Below, piece after piece: positions 48,606-59,344 of a DNA stretch of 64,000 bases. Position 1 is the first letter of the stretch. Each line of letters opens with the position of its first letter. Under the pieces are notes generated by a model. That model did no database searches. It worked only from the letters and a program-made list of their open reading frames with translations, and was not told the DNA's origin. Position numbers and translations under genes: made by a program. The stretch is from Xenorhabdus hominickii (lineage in GTDB: Bacteria > Pseudomonadota > Gammaproteobacteria > Enterobacterales > Enterobacteriaceae), in NCBI RefSeq assembly GCF_002632725.1, contig NZ_NJAI01000002.1, positions 156,640 through 220,639 of the forward strand, given 5' to 3'.

Positions 48606-50135
48606 TTAAGCTCTGCGGCGATTTTTCATAAAAGCGAAAATGATAAATAGTGCTGTTGCTCCCCATATCGGCCAATTACCAAAGCGGAAATAAGGTGTTA
48701 TCCCTGTGGCAGGGGTTACTTGGGTTTCTAAAACTTGGCGGATAAATTGTGGGAGCTCTGCCTGAATTGAGCCATCCGGATTGACTACTGCGGTAACGCC
48801 GTTATTGGTTCCTCTTAATAGAGGGCGGCCCAGCTCGAGGGAGCGCATTCGAGCCATTTGGAAATGTTGCCATGGGCCAATGGAGCGGCCAAACCAGGCA
48901 TCATTAGAAACGGTCAGCAAAAATTCAGTATCCGGTTTGAAATTATCACGAACTTGTTCACCCAAAATAATCTCATAGCAAATAGCGGCAGTAATATCAT
49001 GCCCTGCAACAGAAAGTTGAGGCTGGATGTAATCACCACGACTGAAAGAAGACATGGGCAAATTGAAGAGAGGTGCCAATGGGCGCAGTATCGATTCCAG
49101 CGGAACAAACTCACCAAACGGTACGAGATGATGTTTGTCGTAACGAGTGGGAGCTGGGTATTGGTAAGGTGTTTTATCCCCCAATACGATAATGCTGTTA
49201 TAGAATTTATATTCTTCTTGTGTCGGGCGAGCATCCACAATACCCGTAATTAGGCTAGTATTATGCTGCCTTAGCTGGGTATCCAATGTAGACAGGAATT
49301 TACTCTGGTTGTATTCGTTATCAGGAATGGCTGATTCCGGCCAGATGATGATGGGCGCTTTGCCAATGAAAGGAAGGCTGCTATCCCAATAAATATCCAG
49401 TGTATTCTTAAGAACGGCAGGATCCCATTTCATGGACTGGGGAATATTGCCTTGAACCAGTGCGATATTCGTCGTTTTTTCCGGCTGTAAGGTGTACCAC
49501 GCATAGTGTCTCATGGGCCACGGCAACAGCAGAAGAAGAATGGCAATAATGACTGCTGATAGCTTTTTCTGAACCGTAGCCATTACCAACAATCCGCTAA
49601 TCATCATTAACAGGAAAGTGAGGCCTTCCACCCCGAGAATAGGGGCTACCGCTTTCATCGGGCCGTCAATCTGGCTATAGCCGAATTGTAACCAAGGAAA
49701 ACCTGTTAATACCCAACCTCGCAAGAATTCGGTGACTTGCCATAGTGCCGGGCTGACAATAACCAGTCTGATACTATTGGCAGTCGGGAAAAAGCGGTTT
49801 AGTAAGCCAGAAAATAGTGCGGGATAAAGGGCAAGGTAGGCAGATAACAGAATCACCAAGAAGACATTAATGGCGGTTGGCATTCCACCAAAGTCAGCAA
49901 TACTGACATAAACCCAGTTCGTACCACTGCCAAATAAGCCAAGCCCCCAGCATAAGCCAATAAAGAATGCTTGGCGGGAGGTTCTGTTTAGGGTGAGGAT
50001 TTGCAGGCCAAAAAGTGAAAGAAGGGCGGCAGGCCAGAAATCAAAAGGTGAAAAAGCCAGCGTTCCACTGGCTCCGAAAAAAAATGCCAGCACGGCACGT
50101 AGCCGCTGGCAATTCATTAATGAGGCTTTGTTCAT
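48606..50135 (-). CDS. lnt: Apolipoprotein N-acyltransferase
   Basis: 509 residues from [19 protein letters not shown], eight bases after corC stops; the longer frame overlaps corC. About seven membrane segments surround a periplasmic nitrilase domain with catalytic Glu (WPESAIP), Lys ([14 protein letters not shown]) and Cys (ICYEIILGE). It N-acylates lipoproteins, the last maturation step. Confidence 0.97.
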   Translation of the reverse strand: MNKASLMNCQRLRAVLAFFFGASGTLAFSPFDFWPAALLSLFGLQILTLNRTSRQAFFIGLCWGLGLFGSGTNWVYVSIADFGGMPTAINVFLVILLSAYLALYPALFSGLLNRFFPTANSIRLVIVSPALWQVTEFLRGWVLTGFPWLQFGYSQIDGPMKAVAPILGVEGLTFLLMMISGLLVMATVQKKLSAVIIAILLLLLPWPMRHYAWYTLQPEKTTNIALVQGNIPQSMKWDPAVLKNTLDIYWDSSLPFIGKAPIIIWPESAIPDNEYNQSKFLSTLDTQLRQHNTSLITGIVDARPTQEEYKFYNSIIVLGDKTPYQYPAPTRYDKHHLVPFGEFVPLESILRPLAPLFNLPMSSFSRGDYIQPQLSVAGHDITAAICYEIILGEQVRDNFKPDTEFLLTVSNDAWFGRSIGPWQHFQMARMRSLELGRPLLRGTNNGVTAVVNPDGSIQAELPQFIRQVLETQVTPATGITPYFRFGNWPIWGATALFIIFAFMKNRRRA

Positions 50136-50145
50136 CCAGATCCTA

Positions 50146-51024
50146 TTATTGTTTATCAAGGCTAGGAACTTCAGCATCATCCGGTATTTTTACATGAACC
50201 TGAATGATCTTACGGCTATCAGACATTGCCACTTTGAAAAGATAGCCATCGATGGTGATAGATTCTCCACGGGAAGGCAGATGACCGAATGCTTGCATGA
50301 CCAGCCCACCAATGGTATCAACCTCTTCATCGCTGAAATTGGTATCGAAAACGTCGTTGAAATCCTCAATTTGAGTCAATGCCCGCACTGAATAGGAGTG
50401 GCGACTTAAAGCACGAATATCGTTATCATCATCATCATCGTATTCGTCTTCTATTTCACCGACAATCAGTTCAAGAATATCCTCAATGGTGGCTAATCCG
50501 GAAACACCACCAAATTCATCGATCACAATCGCCATATGATAGCGTTGGGAACGAAATTCTTTCAGTAGGCGGTCAACCCGTTTACTTTCCGGCACCACAA
50601 CAGCCTGACGAAGCACTTTATCAATGCTGAAAGGTTCTGCACCTGTACGCATAAATGGCAACAAGTCTTTTGCCATTAAAATACCTTCAATGTGGTCTTT
50701 ATCTTCGCTGATCACAGGAAAGCGTGAGTGGGCTGACTCAATAATAACATCCAGACATTCGTCTAGAGATTGATTGCGTTTTAAGGTAACGATCTGTGAG
50801 CGTGGGATCATAATGTCACGCACGCGCTGATCAGCAATATCCATTACCCCCTCAAGCATTTCTCGGGTATCGGGATCGATCAGGTCGTTCTGCTCAGAAT
50901 CACGGATCAGTTCAACCAAATCATCACGGTTTTTGGGTTCACCGTGAAAAAGCTGATTAAGAAGCTCAAAGAAGCCTTTCTTAGGGCCAGGGCTATCGTT
51001 ATTAGAAGGATGGTCGTCGCTCAT
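50146..51024 (-). CDS. corC: CBS-domain protein CorC (YbeX)
   Basis: 292 residues: two CBS domains (~70-190; [40 protein letters not shown]) and a C-terminal CorC/HlyC domain (~205-290). Linked to magnesium/cobalt efflux with CorA and, in newer work, ribosome maturation. Lies between ybeY and lnt as in E. coli. Confidence 0.95.
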   Translation of the reverse strand: MSDDHPSNNDSPGPKKGFFELLNQLFHGEPKNRDDLVELIRDSEQNDLIDPDTREMLEGVMDIADQRVRDIMIPRSQIVTLKRNQSLDECLDVIIESAHSRFPVISEDKDHIEGILMAKDLLPFMRTGAEPFSIDKVLRQAVVVPESKRVDRLLKEFRSQRYHMAIVIDEFGGVSGLATIEDILELIVGEIEDEYDDDDDNDIRALSRHSYSVRALTQIEDFNDVFDTNFSDEEVDTIGGLVMQAFGHLPSRGESITIDGYLFKVAMSDSRKIIQVHVKIPDDAEVPSLDKQ

Positions 51025-51096
51025 GGCGTTTTAATGAAAATTCCCCATTAATTAAATCGTAGACTGTAATGTTTAACATAAAAATGTTGGCAAGGG

Positions 51097-51564
51097 TTAT
51101 ACTTTTTCCGCCAGATAGGGGTCAGGATAACCCATTTTTTCCAGAATTTCTGTTTCCAAAGATTCCATTTTTTCTGCCTCATCATCTTCGATATGGTCAT
51201 ATCCGAGAAGATGCAGACTGCCGTGAACAACCATGTGTGCCCAGTGTTCTTCAACGGTTTTTTGTTGCTCTGCTGCTTCTTGTTCAACAACTTGACGGCA
51301 GATGATTAAATCACCCAGCAAGGGTAATTCAACTTCAGGTGGTGCTTCAAATGGGAAGGATAGCACATTAGTGGGTTTATCTTTCCCTCGATAAGTGAGA
51401 TTTAAATCATGGCTTTCTGCCTCATCGACCAAACGAATTGTCACTTCACTTTCTGCTTGAAACTGTGGCAAAACATTTTCAAGCCATTGCTGGAAAAGGG
51501 CCTCTTCAGGAAGCCCCTCTGGGTTTTTACATGCAATTTGTAAATCTAAGATAACTGAACTCAT
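51097..51564 (-). CDS. ybeY: Endoribonuclease YbeY
   Basis: 155 residues. Zinc-binding motif [11 protein letters not shown] (His-x3-His-x5-His) near residue 114 is intact. It takes part in 16S rRNA 3' maturation and 70S quality control. Its start overlaps the ybeZ stop by four bases. Confidence 0.97.
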   Translation of the reverse strand: MSSVILDLQIACKNPEGLPEEALFQQWLENVLPQFQAESEVTIRLVDEAESHDLNLTYRGKDKPTNVLSFPFEAPPEVELPLLGDLIICRQVVEQEAAEQQKTVEEHWAHMVVHGSLHLLGYDHIEDDEAEKMESLETEILEKMGYPDPYLAEKV

Positions 51565-52607
51565 TGTGCTTCCTGTCTGCGCTTTTCATTGAGTGCTTGT
51601 TTACGCGTCTGCTCTGCTGCTTCCCATGCTTCATAAGCAATAACAACTTTTGCAACCACCGGATGACGAACAACGTCTTCGCTATGGAAGAAGTTAAAGC
51701 TCAGTTCATCAACATCAGACAACACTTCTACTGCATGACTCAAACCCGATTTTTGTCCTCTTGGCAAGTCAATCTGGGTAACGTCACCTGTAATGACCGC
51801 TTTGGAATTGAAACCAATACGAGTTAGGAACATTTTCATTTGTTCGATGGTGGTATTCTGGCTTTCGTCGAGAATAATAAATGCATCATTGAGGGTACGT
51901 CCACGCATATAAGCCAATGGAGCGACTTCAATAACATTTCTTTCGATCAGCTTCTCAACTTTTTCAAATCCCAGCATCTCAAACAAGGCATCGTAAAGAG
52001 GGCGCAGATAAGGATCGACTTTCTGACTCAGATCACCTGGCAGGAAACCCAATTTTTCACCAGCTTCTACTGCAGGGCGGGTCAGCAGGATACGGCGGAT
52101 TTCTTGACGCTCGAGAGCGTCAACAGCAGCAGCAACAGCCAAATATGTTTTCCCTGTCCCCGCAGGCCCAATACCGAATGTGATATCGTGAGCAAAGATA
52201 TTTGCTATATATTGAGACTGATTTGGGGTACGGGGTTTTACAACACCCCGCTTGGTTTTGATATTCACAGCTTTGCCGTATTCCGGCACGCTTTCTGCCG
52301 ATTGTTCCAATACGCGGCTTTCAGTAATAGCCAGATGAACCTGCTCAGGCTCAAGATCGGGTATTACACCGCGTATAGGCGCAGTTTCGACATAAAGGTG
52401 GCGCAGAATTCCTACTGCCGCACTAACACACAGTGTTTTACCTATCAGTTTGAAACGATTATCGCGGCGGTTGATTTCGATCCCCAAACGACGCTCAAGT
52501 TGTTTCAGATTGTCATCAAGTGGTCCACACAGGCTCATCAGACGTTGATTGTCTGTGGGTTCCAGAAAGATTTCTTGTGTTGCTACTTGTGGGTTTATTT
52601 GTGTCAC
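51561..52607 (-). CDS. ybeZ: PhoH-like ATPase YbeZ
   Basis: 348 residues. Walker [20 protein letters not shown], Walker [13 protein letters not shown]; an N-terminal KH-like region. Interacts with YbeY and is thought to be an RNA-linked ATPase or helicase. It is followed by ybeY and preceded by miaB. Confidence 0.96.
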   Translation of the reverse strand: MTQINPQVATQEIFLEPTDNQRLMSLCGPLDDNLKQLERRLGIEINRRDNRFKLIGKTLCVSAAVGILRHLYVETAPIRGVIPDLEPEQVHLAITESRVLEQSAESVPEYGKAVNIKTKRGVVKPRTPNQSQYIANIFAHDITFGIGPAGTGKTYLAVAAAVDALERQEIRRILLTRPAVEAGEKLGFLPGDLSQKVDPYLRPLYDALFEMLGFEKVEKLIERNVIEVAPLAYMRGRTLNDAFIILDESQNTTIEQMKMFLTRIGFNSKAVITGDVTQIDLPRGQKSGLSHAVEVLSDVDELSFNFFHSEDVVRHPVVAKVVIAYEAWEAAEQTRKQALNEKRRQEAQ

Positions 52608-52631
52608 TGATTATCTCTATGTTAGGGCCTG

Positions 52632-54062
52632 TTAAGGCTGATAAACGCCAACGCCGATTTCATCTTCCTTGCGAGTACGGGCAATGACTGATTCAGGTGA
52701 TTCATGGACACGCAGATCCATTTCATCTTCAGTACGGATGACTTTACCACGCAGGGAGTTAGCGTATGCGTCAACAATTTCGACATCAACGAATTTGCCA
52801 ATCATGTCAGGCGCTCCCTCAAAGTTAACCACGCGGTTATTCTCAGTACGACCGGAAAGCTCCATGATATTTTTGCGAGATGGGCCTTCAACCAAGATAC
52901 GCTGTGTACTACCAAGCATAGCTCGGCTGAAGCTCATAGCTTGTTGGTTAATGCGTTGCTGGAGCAGGTACAGGCGCTGTTTTTTCTCTTCTTCACTGAC
53001 GTCATCAGGTAAATCGGCCGCTGGTGTTCCTGGACGTGCAGAATAGATGAAGCTGAAACTCATATCGAAATTAACATCAGCAATCAGTTTCATCGTTTTT
53101 TCGAAATCATCCTGTGTTTCACCCGGGAAACCTATGATGAAGTCAGAACTGATTAGAATATCAGGACGAGCCTTGCGTAAACGGCGGATAATGCCTTTGT
53201 ATTCCAGCGCAGTGTGGGCGCGTTTCATCAGGGTCAGAATTCGGTCAGAGCCACTCTGGACAGGTAAGTGCAGGAAGCTGACTAACTCCGGTGTATCTTC
53301 GTAAACTTCGATAATATCGTCTGTAAATTCAATTGGATGGCTGGTAGTGAAGCGGATGCGGTCGATACTGTCAATGGCTGCAACCAGACGCAGCAATTCT
53401 GCAAATGTACAGATATCTCCATCAAACGTTGCACCACGATAAGCGTTGACGTTCTGGCCGAGAAGATTCACTTCACGTACGCCTTGAGCCGCAAGCTGGG
53501 CAATTTCAAACAGAATATCATCGCAAGGTCGGCTGATTTCTTCTCCACGAGTGTAAGGAACAACGCAGAATGTGCAGTATTTATTACAGCCTTCCATGAT
53601 GGAAACGAATGCCGTCGGGCCGTCAGCTCGGGGCTCTGGCAGACGGTCGAATTTCTCGATTTCAGGGAAACTGATATCAACGATTGGGCTACGGGTGCCT
53701 TTTACATGATTAATCATTTCAGGCAGACGATGCAGGGTTTGTGGCCCGAAGATAATATCTACGCTAGGGGCGCGTTGGCGAATGAAATCCCCTTCTTGAG
53801 AGGCTACGCAGCCACCAACACCAATAATGACCTCAGGATTTTTATCTTTCAGGCCTTTCCAGCGACCGAGTTGGTGAAAGACTTTTTCCTGAGCCTTTTC
53901 ACGGATTGAACAAGTATTCAAGAGTAAGATATCTGCTTCTTCGGCGACATCAGTTAACTGATAACCGTGAGTGGTTTCCAGCAGGTCGGCCATCTTGGAT
54001 GAATCGTATTCATTCATCTGACAGCCCCAAGTTTTGATGTACAGTTTTTTTATCGTCGACAT
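52632..54062 (-). CDS. miaB: tRNA-2-methylthio-N6-dimethylallyladenosine synthase
   Basis: 476 residues from [20 protein letters not shown] (E. coli is 474). Methylthiotransferase N-domain cysteines ([22 protein letters not shown]), the radical-SAM motif [18 protein letters not shown] and a C-terminal TRAM domain. It modifies A37 of tRNAs reading U-starting codons. Divergent from ubiF. Confidence 0.97.
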   Translation of the reverse strand: MSTIKKLYIKTWGCQMNEYDSSKMADLLETTHGYQLTDVAEEADILLLNTCSIREKAQEKVFHQLGRWKGLKDKNPEVIIGVGGCVASQEGDFIRQRAPSVDIIFGPQTLHRLPEMINHVKGTRSPIVDISFPEIEKFDRLPEPRADGPTAFVSIMEGCNKYCTFCVVPYTRGEEISRPCDDILFEIAQLAAQGVREVNLLGQNVNAYRGATFDGDICTFAELLRLVAAIDSIDRIRFTTSHPIEFTDDIIEVYEDTPELVSFLHLPVQSGSDRILTLMKRAHTALEYKGIIRRLRKARPDILISSDFIIGFPGETQDDFEKTMKLIADVNFDMSFSFIYSARPGTPAADLPDDVSEEEKKQRLYLLQQRINQQAMSFSRAMLGSTQRILVEGPSRKNIMELSGRTENNRVVNFEGAPDMIGKFVDVEIVDAYANSLRGKVIRTEDEMDLRVHESPESVIARTRKEDEIGVGVYQP

Positions 54063-54257
54063 TTTGTGTATCCGGTGTTTCCAGTGGAAATGGTGCATCA
54101 ACACTGAAAAGCGCAGTGTATTGCGCATAGTGTATTTAGCATAATAATGTTAGCTATTGTAGTCATTTGAGGCACGAGTGACCAGACTGTAACACTGGAT
54201 ATTCACAGCCGGAAAGGGAAAATTCCGGTACACTATTTTAATCAAGAAGTTAATAAC

Positions 54258-55454
54258 GTGATGAATATGAATAATCCACAACAAAAATTCGATATCGTTG
54301 TCGTGGGAGCGGGCATGATTGGTGCCGCGACGGCATTGGGATTGGCGCAGGAAGGTTGGCGTGTAGCGCTGTTGGAGCATCAATCCCCGGAACCTTACAA
54401 CGCAGAGAGTGAACCCGATGTACGCGTATCGGCGATTAGTTGTGCTTCCGTGGCATTATTGAAACAATTGGGGGCATGGGAAAATGTGCTGCAAATGCGC
54501 AGCGCTCCTTATCGTAAATTGGAAACTTGGGAACAGAGTGGCTCTAATGTCGTTTTCGAGGCCCAAAATTTGGGATTGCCAGAGTTGGGCTATATGGCCG
54601 AAAATCGCATCTTGCAGCTGGCATTGTGGCAGGAGTTTGAACGTTACCCTAATCTGACTTTGCTTTGTCCCGCAGTCCTCAAATCGATGGAGCGTCAGCA
54701 TGATCATAAAGCGTGGCAAATAATATTAGCCGATGGCGCGGAGCTTAACGCGCGTCTGATTATTGGCGCAGATGGCGCTTGTTCGCAGGTCCGTCAATTG
54801 GCAGGGATTGGCAGTAATGGGTGGCAATATCGGCAGTCATGTATGTTAATCACAGTCAAGACTGAGCAGCTGCAACAAGATACAACGTGGCAACAATTTT
54901 TTCCTTCTGGCCCCAGAGCTTTCTTGCCACTGTTTGATCAGTGGGCCTCTTTGGTTTGGTACGATTCTCCCGCCCGAATTCGCCAATTGCAATCGATGCC
55001 AATGATGCAATTGGAACGAGAAATTTTTCAGGCATTTTCCTCCCGTTTGGGTAAAGTGATGCCGATTGCTGCAGGCTCGTTTCCTCTTGTTCGTCATCAT
55101 GCCAGCCATTATGTGCAAGAAGGGCTGGTTTTACTGGGGGATGCGGCGCATACCATTAACCCGTTGGCAGGGCAGGGGGTGAATCTGGGATATCGAGATG
55201 TTGATACTCTGCTTAAAGTGCTAACTAATGCCAAAGAATTGCTGGAAGAGTGGGATTCTTTGACGGTCTTGATGCGTTATCAGCGCCGTAGGATGCCGGA
55301 TAATTTAGTTATGCAAGCGGGAATGGATCTTTTCCACACCGCATTTAGCAATGATTTGCCGGGATTGAAGACCATGAGAAATCTGGCATTAATGGTGGCA
55401 CAACGCTCAGGTGCAATGAAAAATCTCGCTCTGAAATATGCTTTGGGATTGTGA
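54258..55454 (+). CDS. ubiF: 3-demethoxyubiquinol 3-hydroxylase UbiF
   Basis: 398-residue FAD monooxygenase: GxGxxG dinucleotide motif in FDIVVVGAGMIGAATALGLAQ; GLVLLGDAAHTINPLAGQGVNLGYRDVD is the second FAD motif. Hydroxylates the ubiquinone ring at C-6 in the family pathway. Sits between miaB and the tRNA operon, as in E. coli. Confidence 0.94.
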   Translation: MMNMNNPQQKFDIVVVGAGMIGAATALGLAQEGWRVALLEHQSPEPYNAESEPDVRVSAISCASVALLKQLGAWENVLQMRSAPYRKLETWEQSGSNVVFEAQNLGLPELGYMAENRILQLALWQEFERYPNLTLLCPAVLKSMERQHDHKAWQIILADGAELNARLIIGADGACSQVRQLAGIGSNGWQYRQSCMLITVKTEQLQQDTTWQQFFPSGPRAFLPLFDQWASLVWYDSPARIRQLQSMPMMQLEREIFQAFSSRLGKVMPIAAGSFPLVRHHASHYVQEGLVLLGDAAHTINPLAGQGVNLGYRDVDTLLKVLTNAKELLEEWDSLTVLMRYQRRRMPDNLVMQAGMDLFHTAFSNDLPGLKTMRNLALMVAQRSGAMKNLALKYALGL

Positions 55455-55549
55455 GTGATATATTTTCCTATTAAGTAAGAGCAATGCTTTGTTATCTGTT
55501 TAATTTTATTGACTATGTAGAATCGACCAAGTTGAAAATAAACAGCCCC

Positions 55550-55845
55550 TTATGGGGCTAGTTTGGTCGGTTTTATAAGAATATCTACGGGAACTCCGAA
55601 CATCCCGTGTAGGTTCCTGATCATAGGTAGTGTCAGGCTATGCTTACGATTTAGAATTTCATAAACACGGTTGGGTTTGCTAATGGCTGGTTCCAAGTTT
55701 TTAACAGTTAACCCTGATTGTTCCATTTTGTATTTAATGGCTTCAATTGGATCTGGTGGATTTATTGGGTAGTGTTTTGCTTCATAGACTTCAATTCTTA
55801 GTCCTAATTTGGGACTGACGCAAGTGAGGGTATTATTTTCATTTA
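55550..55845 (-). pseudogene. Truncated HigA-type antitoxin remnant
   Basis: The minus strand reads EVYEAKHYPINPPDPIEAI, KYKMEQSGLTVKNLEPAISK and PMIRNLHGMFGVPVDILIKP. This matches the C-terminal two-thirds of HigA (helix-turn-helix antitoxin of the HigBA pair). There is no start codon: the frame runs into TAG above residue ~10, and higB is absent. It lies between ubiF and the tRNA operon. Confidence 0.8.
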
Positions 55846-55943
55846 ACTAATGTGGCTTAACTGGGGGCGTAATTAACTAAATACTTGTTTGTTTGGTAAT
55901 TGTTGAAGTGGTGTCTAATTAGGGGGTTTTTATAACAGGAAAA

Positions 55944-55968
55944 CAAAAAAACCACCTATTGGTGGCTA
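55944..55968 (-). terminator. Terminator of the tRNA operon
   Basis: ACCACC TATT GGTGG stem followed on the minus strand by seven T, seven bases beyond the last tRNA gene. Confidence 0.9.
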
Positions 55969-55974
55969 TAAATA

Positions 55975-56049
55975 TGGCTGGGGTACCAGGATTCGAACCT
56001 GGGAATGCCGGAATCAGAATCCGGTGCCTTACCGCTTGGCGATACCCCA
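55975..56049 (-). tRNA. glnV: tRNA-Gln (CTG)
   Basis: 75 nt including an encoded CCA. Anticodon arm CCGGA-TTCTGAT-TCCGG gives anticodon CTG. Starts TGGGGTATCGCCAAGC. Last gene of the six-tRNA minus-strand cluster. E. coli has two CTG genes here; only one is present. Confidence 0.96.
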
Positions 56050-56063
56050 ATTATATTTTTAGA

Positions 56064-56140
56064 TGGTGGCTACGACGGGATTCGAACCTGTGACCCCAGC
56101 ATTATGAGTGCTGTGCTCTAACCAGCTGAGCTACGTAGCC
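56064..56140 (-). tRNA. metU: tRNA-Met (CAT), elongator
   Basis: 77 nt with encoded CCA. Anticodon arm CAGCA-CTCATAA-TGCTG, anticodon CAT. Starts GGCTACGTAGCTCAG, the elongator-Met form rather than initiator. Confidence 0.96.
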
Positions 56141-56184
56141 ATTTACGAATAAAATCGTAAATTTTGTGAAAACCTTTAGTGATA

Positions 56185-56259
56185 TGGCTGGGGTACCTGG
56201 ATTCGAACCAGGGTATGCCAGGATCAAAACCTGGTGCCTTACCGCTTGGCGATACCCCA
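56185..56259 (-). tRNA. glnW: tRNA-Gln (TTG)
   Basis: 75 nt with CCA; anticodon arm CCAGG-TTTTGAT-CCTGG, anticodon TTG. Nearly identical to the copy at 56344. Confidence 0.96.
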
Positions 56260-56343
56260 CCTGAAAGTTATCACTGCAACCTTTTTTTTCTTAAATTGTG
56301 AATTTAATATCAGTGTCGTTTTAGTATTGTTATTTCAGAAATA

Positions 56344-56418
56344 TGGCTGGGGTACCTGGATTCGAACCAGGGTATGCCAGGATCAAAACCTGGTGCCTTA
56401 CCGCTTGGCGATACCCCA
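56344..56418 (-). tRNA. glnU: tRNA-Gln (TTG)
   Basis: 75 nt with CCA; anticodon TTG in the same arm as the copy at 56185. The two copies form a direct repeat of about 75 bases. Confidence 0.96.
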
Positions 56419-56484
56419 TCTAAAAAAATACTAAAACTTAAAACCGTTATCGAAACACATTTTAAGTACAACCCGATAAAGAAA

Positions 56485-56569
56485 TGGTGCGGGAGGCGAG
56501 ACTTGAACTCGCACACCTTGCGGCGCCAGAACCTAAATCTGGTGCGTCTACCAATTTCGCCACTCCCGC
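56485..56569 (-). tRNA. leuW: tRNA-Leu (TAG)
   Basis: 85 nt class II tRNA with a long variable arm and CCA. Anticodon arm CCAGA-TTTAGGT-TCTGG, anticodon TAG. Confidence 0.96.
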
Positions 56570-56574
56570 AAAGA

Positions 56575-56651
56575 TGGTGGCTACGACGGGAATCGAACCT
56601 GTGACCCCAGCATTATGAGTGCTGTGCTCTAACCAGCTGAGCTACGTAGCC
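56575..56651 (-). tRNA. metT: tRNA-Met (CAT), elongator
   Basis: 77 nt with CCA, same as the copy at 56064. First gene of the tRNA operon, only five bases before the leuW gene. The promoter should lie in 56652-56805, downstream of nagC. Confidence 0.96.
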
Positions 56652-56805
56652 ATCTTTTTTCGCTTTGCCTTCATCGGCGGTGCGGGGCGCATTATGCGTA
56701 TATCAGACAGATGCGTCAACTGCTTTTTTAAAGAAATATGCATAAAATCGTTTGTTTGTTTGTCTTGTAATCATTTTGTCGGCAAAGTCGGCAAAATGAT
56801 TGAAA

Positions 56806-58029
56806 TTATCCCCCAAGAAGATGTTGCAGCAGGACACCATTAAGCATTGCGCGTTTTGTCAGTGCGAATGCGCCAATCGCTGAACAATGATTTAGCTCAG
56901 AAACGACCACTGGGAGTTCTTCACGGAATGCTGCTAATACTTGCGTATTGATACAGCTCTGGATGGCAGGGAGCAAAACATGCTCTGCTTCAGTGAGTTC
57001 ACCCGCAATGACCACTTTCTGGGGATTAAATAAGTTAATCGCTATTGATATGGCCTTACCAAGATAGTGCCCTACCTGCCTAATGACTTCTGTTGCCAGA
57101 GGATCACCCGCATTTGCTGCGAGGCAAATTGCATGAATATTGCAATTATTCAAAGTAAGCTGGCTGGGAAAACCTTGCCGCAACTGACGCTGTACTTTGG
57201 TTTCTATTGCTGAATTGGAGACGATGGTTTCTAGACAGCCGAAATTACCACAATGGCAGCGTTCACCCAGAGGTTCAATTTGGATATGCCCTATCTCGCC
57301 CAGATTGCCGCGTTTATTGAGCAGGATATTGTTGTCAATGATGACACCTGCACCTGTACCACGGTGAATACGTACCAGAATTGAATCTTCACAATCGCGT
57401 GTTGCCCCGAAATAATTTTCGGCCAATGCAAGGCTGCGGATGTCATGCCCAATAAAGCAGAAGGTATTGAAACGCTCTTTGAGATTCTTAACCAAAGGCC
57501 AGTTATCCACCTTAATGTGTGGCATATAGCGGATAACACCTTCATCGGGATCGACCAAACCGGGCAGGATGACAGAAATGGCGATTAACTCACGGAGCCG
57601 ACGCTGGTTTTTGTCGATGAAATTCTCAATGGCGGAAATAATGCGCTTCTCAACTTTCTGCTGAGTGTTCTCCGGTACAGGGTAATGTTCTTCCACCAGC
57701 GTCCTGCCACTCATGTCAAACAGCGCCAAAGTCGCATCATGGCGCCCAAGCCGAATCCCGATAGTATGGAAATTACGAGTTTCGGTAATGATGGAGATAG
57801 CGCGTCTTCCTCCGGTGGAGGCCTGATGTTCAACTTCTTTTATCAGGCCACGCTCTAATAATTGACGAGTAATTTTAGTTACGCTGGCGGGAGCTAGCTG
57901 GCTTTCTTCTGCAATTTGGATGCGTGATATAGGTCCATGTTGATCAATCAACCGATAGACCACAGCACCATTTAGCTGTTTGACTAGATCAATATTACCG
58001 ATTTGCTTTTGTGTATTCTCATTACTCAT
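56806..58029 (-). CDS. nagC: N-acetylglucosamine repressor NagC (ROK family)
   Basis: 407 residues: N-terminal winged helix (QLNGAVVYRLIDQHGPISRIQIAEESQLAPASVTKITRQLLERGL) and a ROK sugar-binding domain with zinc-site cysteines (ERCHCGNFGCLET). Represses nag genes until GlcNAc-6-phosphate binds. Follows nagA by 12 bases. nagD, next in E. coli, is absent. Confidence 0.96.
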   Translation of the reverse strand: MSNENTQKQIGNIDLVKQLNGAVVYRLIDQHGPISRIQIAEESQLAPASVTKITRQLLERGLIKEVEHQASTGGRRAISIITETRNFHTIGIRLGRHDATLALFDMSGRTLVEEHYPVPENTQQKVEKRIISAIENFIDKNQRRLRELIAISVILPGLVDPDEGVIRYMPHIKVDNWPLVKNLKERFNTFCFIGHDIRSLALAENYFGATRDCEDSILVRIHRGTGAGVIIDNNILLNKRGNLGEIGHIQIEPLGERCHCGNFGCLETIVSNSAIETKVQRQLRQGFPSQLTLNNCNIHAICLAANAGDPLATEVIRQVGHYLGKAISIAINLFNPQKVVIAGELTEAEHVLLPAIQSCINTQVLAAFREELPVVVSELNHCSAIGAFALTKRAMLNGVLLQHLLGG

Positions 58030-58041
58030 CGGCCGTTATAC

Positions 58042-59199
58042 TCACAATAGTTTGACCTCATTTCCGTTAACGATGGTTTTGCAAATTTTGAAATCGTGAG
58101 TAAATGCAGTCAGATTTGCTACCTTGCCGGATTCAATCGTGCCAAGATGTTTATCAACACCGATTGCCCGAGCAGGGTAAAGCGTTACCATCCGCAATGT
58201 TTCATCCAAAGCAATACCAACATGTTCAACACTATTCTTGACGCTATCAATCATTGTGACTGATGAACCGCTCAGTGTTCCATTTTCATCAACACATAAG
58301 CCATTTCGATAATATATTGTTTTATTGGCAAAGGTAAATTGTTCCATGGCATCGGAATCAAGTCCGGCTGGTACGATCGCATCTGTTACCAAAATAAGTT
58401 TTTCATTTTTCAACCGCTTGGAATTACGGATATTTGGCCATGAAACATGCATTCCATCACAGATAATACCGGCATAGACTTCTGATGAATCATAAATGGC
58501 ACTGATTAGCCCCGGTTGCCGGCCAGAAATGGCTGGCATGGCATTATATAAGTGAGTAGAGAAGGTAATGCCATTTTGGAATCCTTGGCGTGCTTCCTCA
58601 TAAGTTGCATTGGAATGACCAGCAGAAACGACGATGCCAGCCTCAGTCAGTTGATGAATATATTTACTTGCTACCATTTCAGGTGCGAGAGTAATTTTAG
58701 TGATGACATCAGCATTGGCACGCAGATAGCTGACCATTTCTGGTGTTGGCTTACGTATATAAGCTGAATTATGAGTTCCTTTTTTAACCGGATTGATATA
58801 AGGCCCTTCCAGATGCAGTCCGAGTGCCTGATTAGGGTTTTTTTTCAGGTAGGAGCGCATCACTTCGATGGCTTTGATAATCAATTCGTCGGGGCTGGTG
58901 ATGAGAGTGGGCAGGAAACTGGTACAACCGAAGAGCTGATTTGTTTTCTGCATGATATGCAGTGTTTCTTCTGTGATATCTTCTAACCTTTCATTGAACT
59001 GGACACCACCACAGCCATTGACTTGCAGATCAATAAACCCCGGGGCGAGGTTAGCGCCTTTTAAATCGTGTTTTTCGATCCCTTCTGGCAACTCATTTAC
59101 GGGGCAAATCTGCTTAATCAAACCATCCGCAATGATAACAGCATGGTTATCAAGTCTGTCATATCCGGTATAAATAATGCCGTTGATTAATGCGTACAT
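58042..59199 (-). CDS. nagA: N-acetylglucosamine-6-phosphate deacetylase
   Basis: 385 residues. Amidohydrolase fold: [41 protein letters not shown] and the catalytic Asp in [10 protein letters not shown]. Converts GlcNAc-6-P to glucosamine-6-P and acetate, feeding NagB. A 133-bp repeat-bearing gap separates it from nagB. Confidence 0.96.
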   Translation of the reverse strand: MYALINGIIYTGYDRLDNHAVIIADGLIKQICPVNELPEGIEKHDLKGANLAPGFIDLQVNGCGGVQFNERLEDITEETLHIMQKTNQLFGCTSFLPTLITSPDELIIKAIEVMRSYLKKNPNQALGLHLEGPYINPVKKGTHNSAYIRKPTPEMVSYLRANADVITKITLAPEMVASKYIHQLTEAGIVVSAGHSNATYEEARQGFQNGITFSTHLYNAMPAISGRQPGLISAIYDSSEVYAGIICDGMHVSWPNIRNSKRLKNEKLILVTDAIVPAGLDSDAMEQFTFANKTIYYRNGLCVDENGTLSGSSVTMIDSVKNSVEHVGIALDETLRMVTLYPARAIGVDKHLGTIESGKVANLTAFTHDFKICKTIVNGNEVKLL

Positions 59200-59227
59200 A
59201 TTGGTTTCCTACACTTCTACTAAATAA

Positions 59228-59344
59228 GTTTATACTTTTCATCTTTCAATTTGCTGTTTTGTTAGCTACGCTCATTCACCCCAGCCCTATAGTTGGCTAT
59301 GTGGCCGGAGATTGCTTCAACGCAACTTGAAACTATTGTGTATC
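59228..59344. repeat. ERIC-like palindromic repeat between nagB and nagA
   Basis: About 115 bp with imperfect inverted ends (ATACTTTTCATCTTTCAATT on the left, CGCAACTTGAAACTATTG near the right) and an inner GGCTACGCTCATTCACCCC...TAGTTGGCTATG. The right arm runs into the nagB stop codon (59333-59335). It is the fullest copy of the repeat whose single arms occur at 21604, 30115 and 34767. Confidence 0.7.

Noticed and set aside
51840-52610. 256-codon open frame on plus
   Set aside because: Lies entirely antisense to the well conserved ybeZ; composition is that of a mirror frame.
53337-53909. 190-codon open frame on plus
   Set aside because: Antisense to miaB.
56185-56418. Two ~75-bp direct repeats that could suggest an array
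   Set aside because: They are two identical tRNA-Gln genes, not CRISPR or a mobile repeat. No CRISPR array is present in the window.
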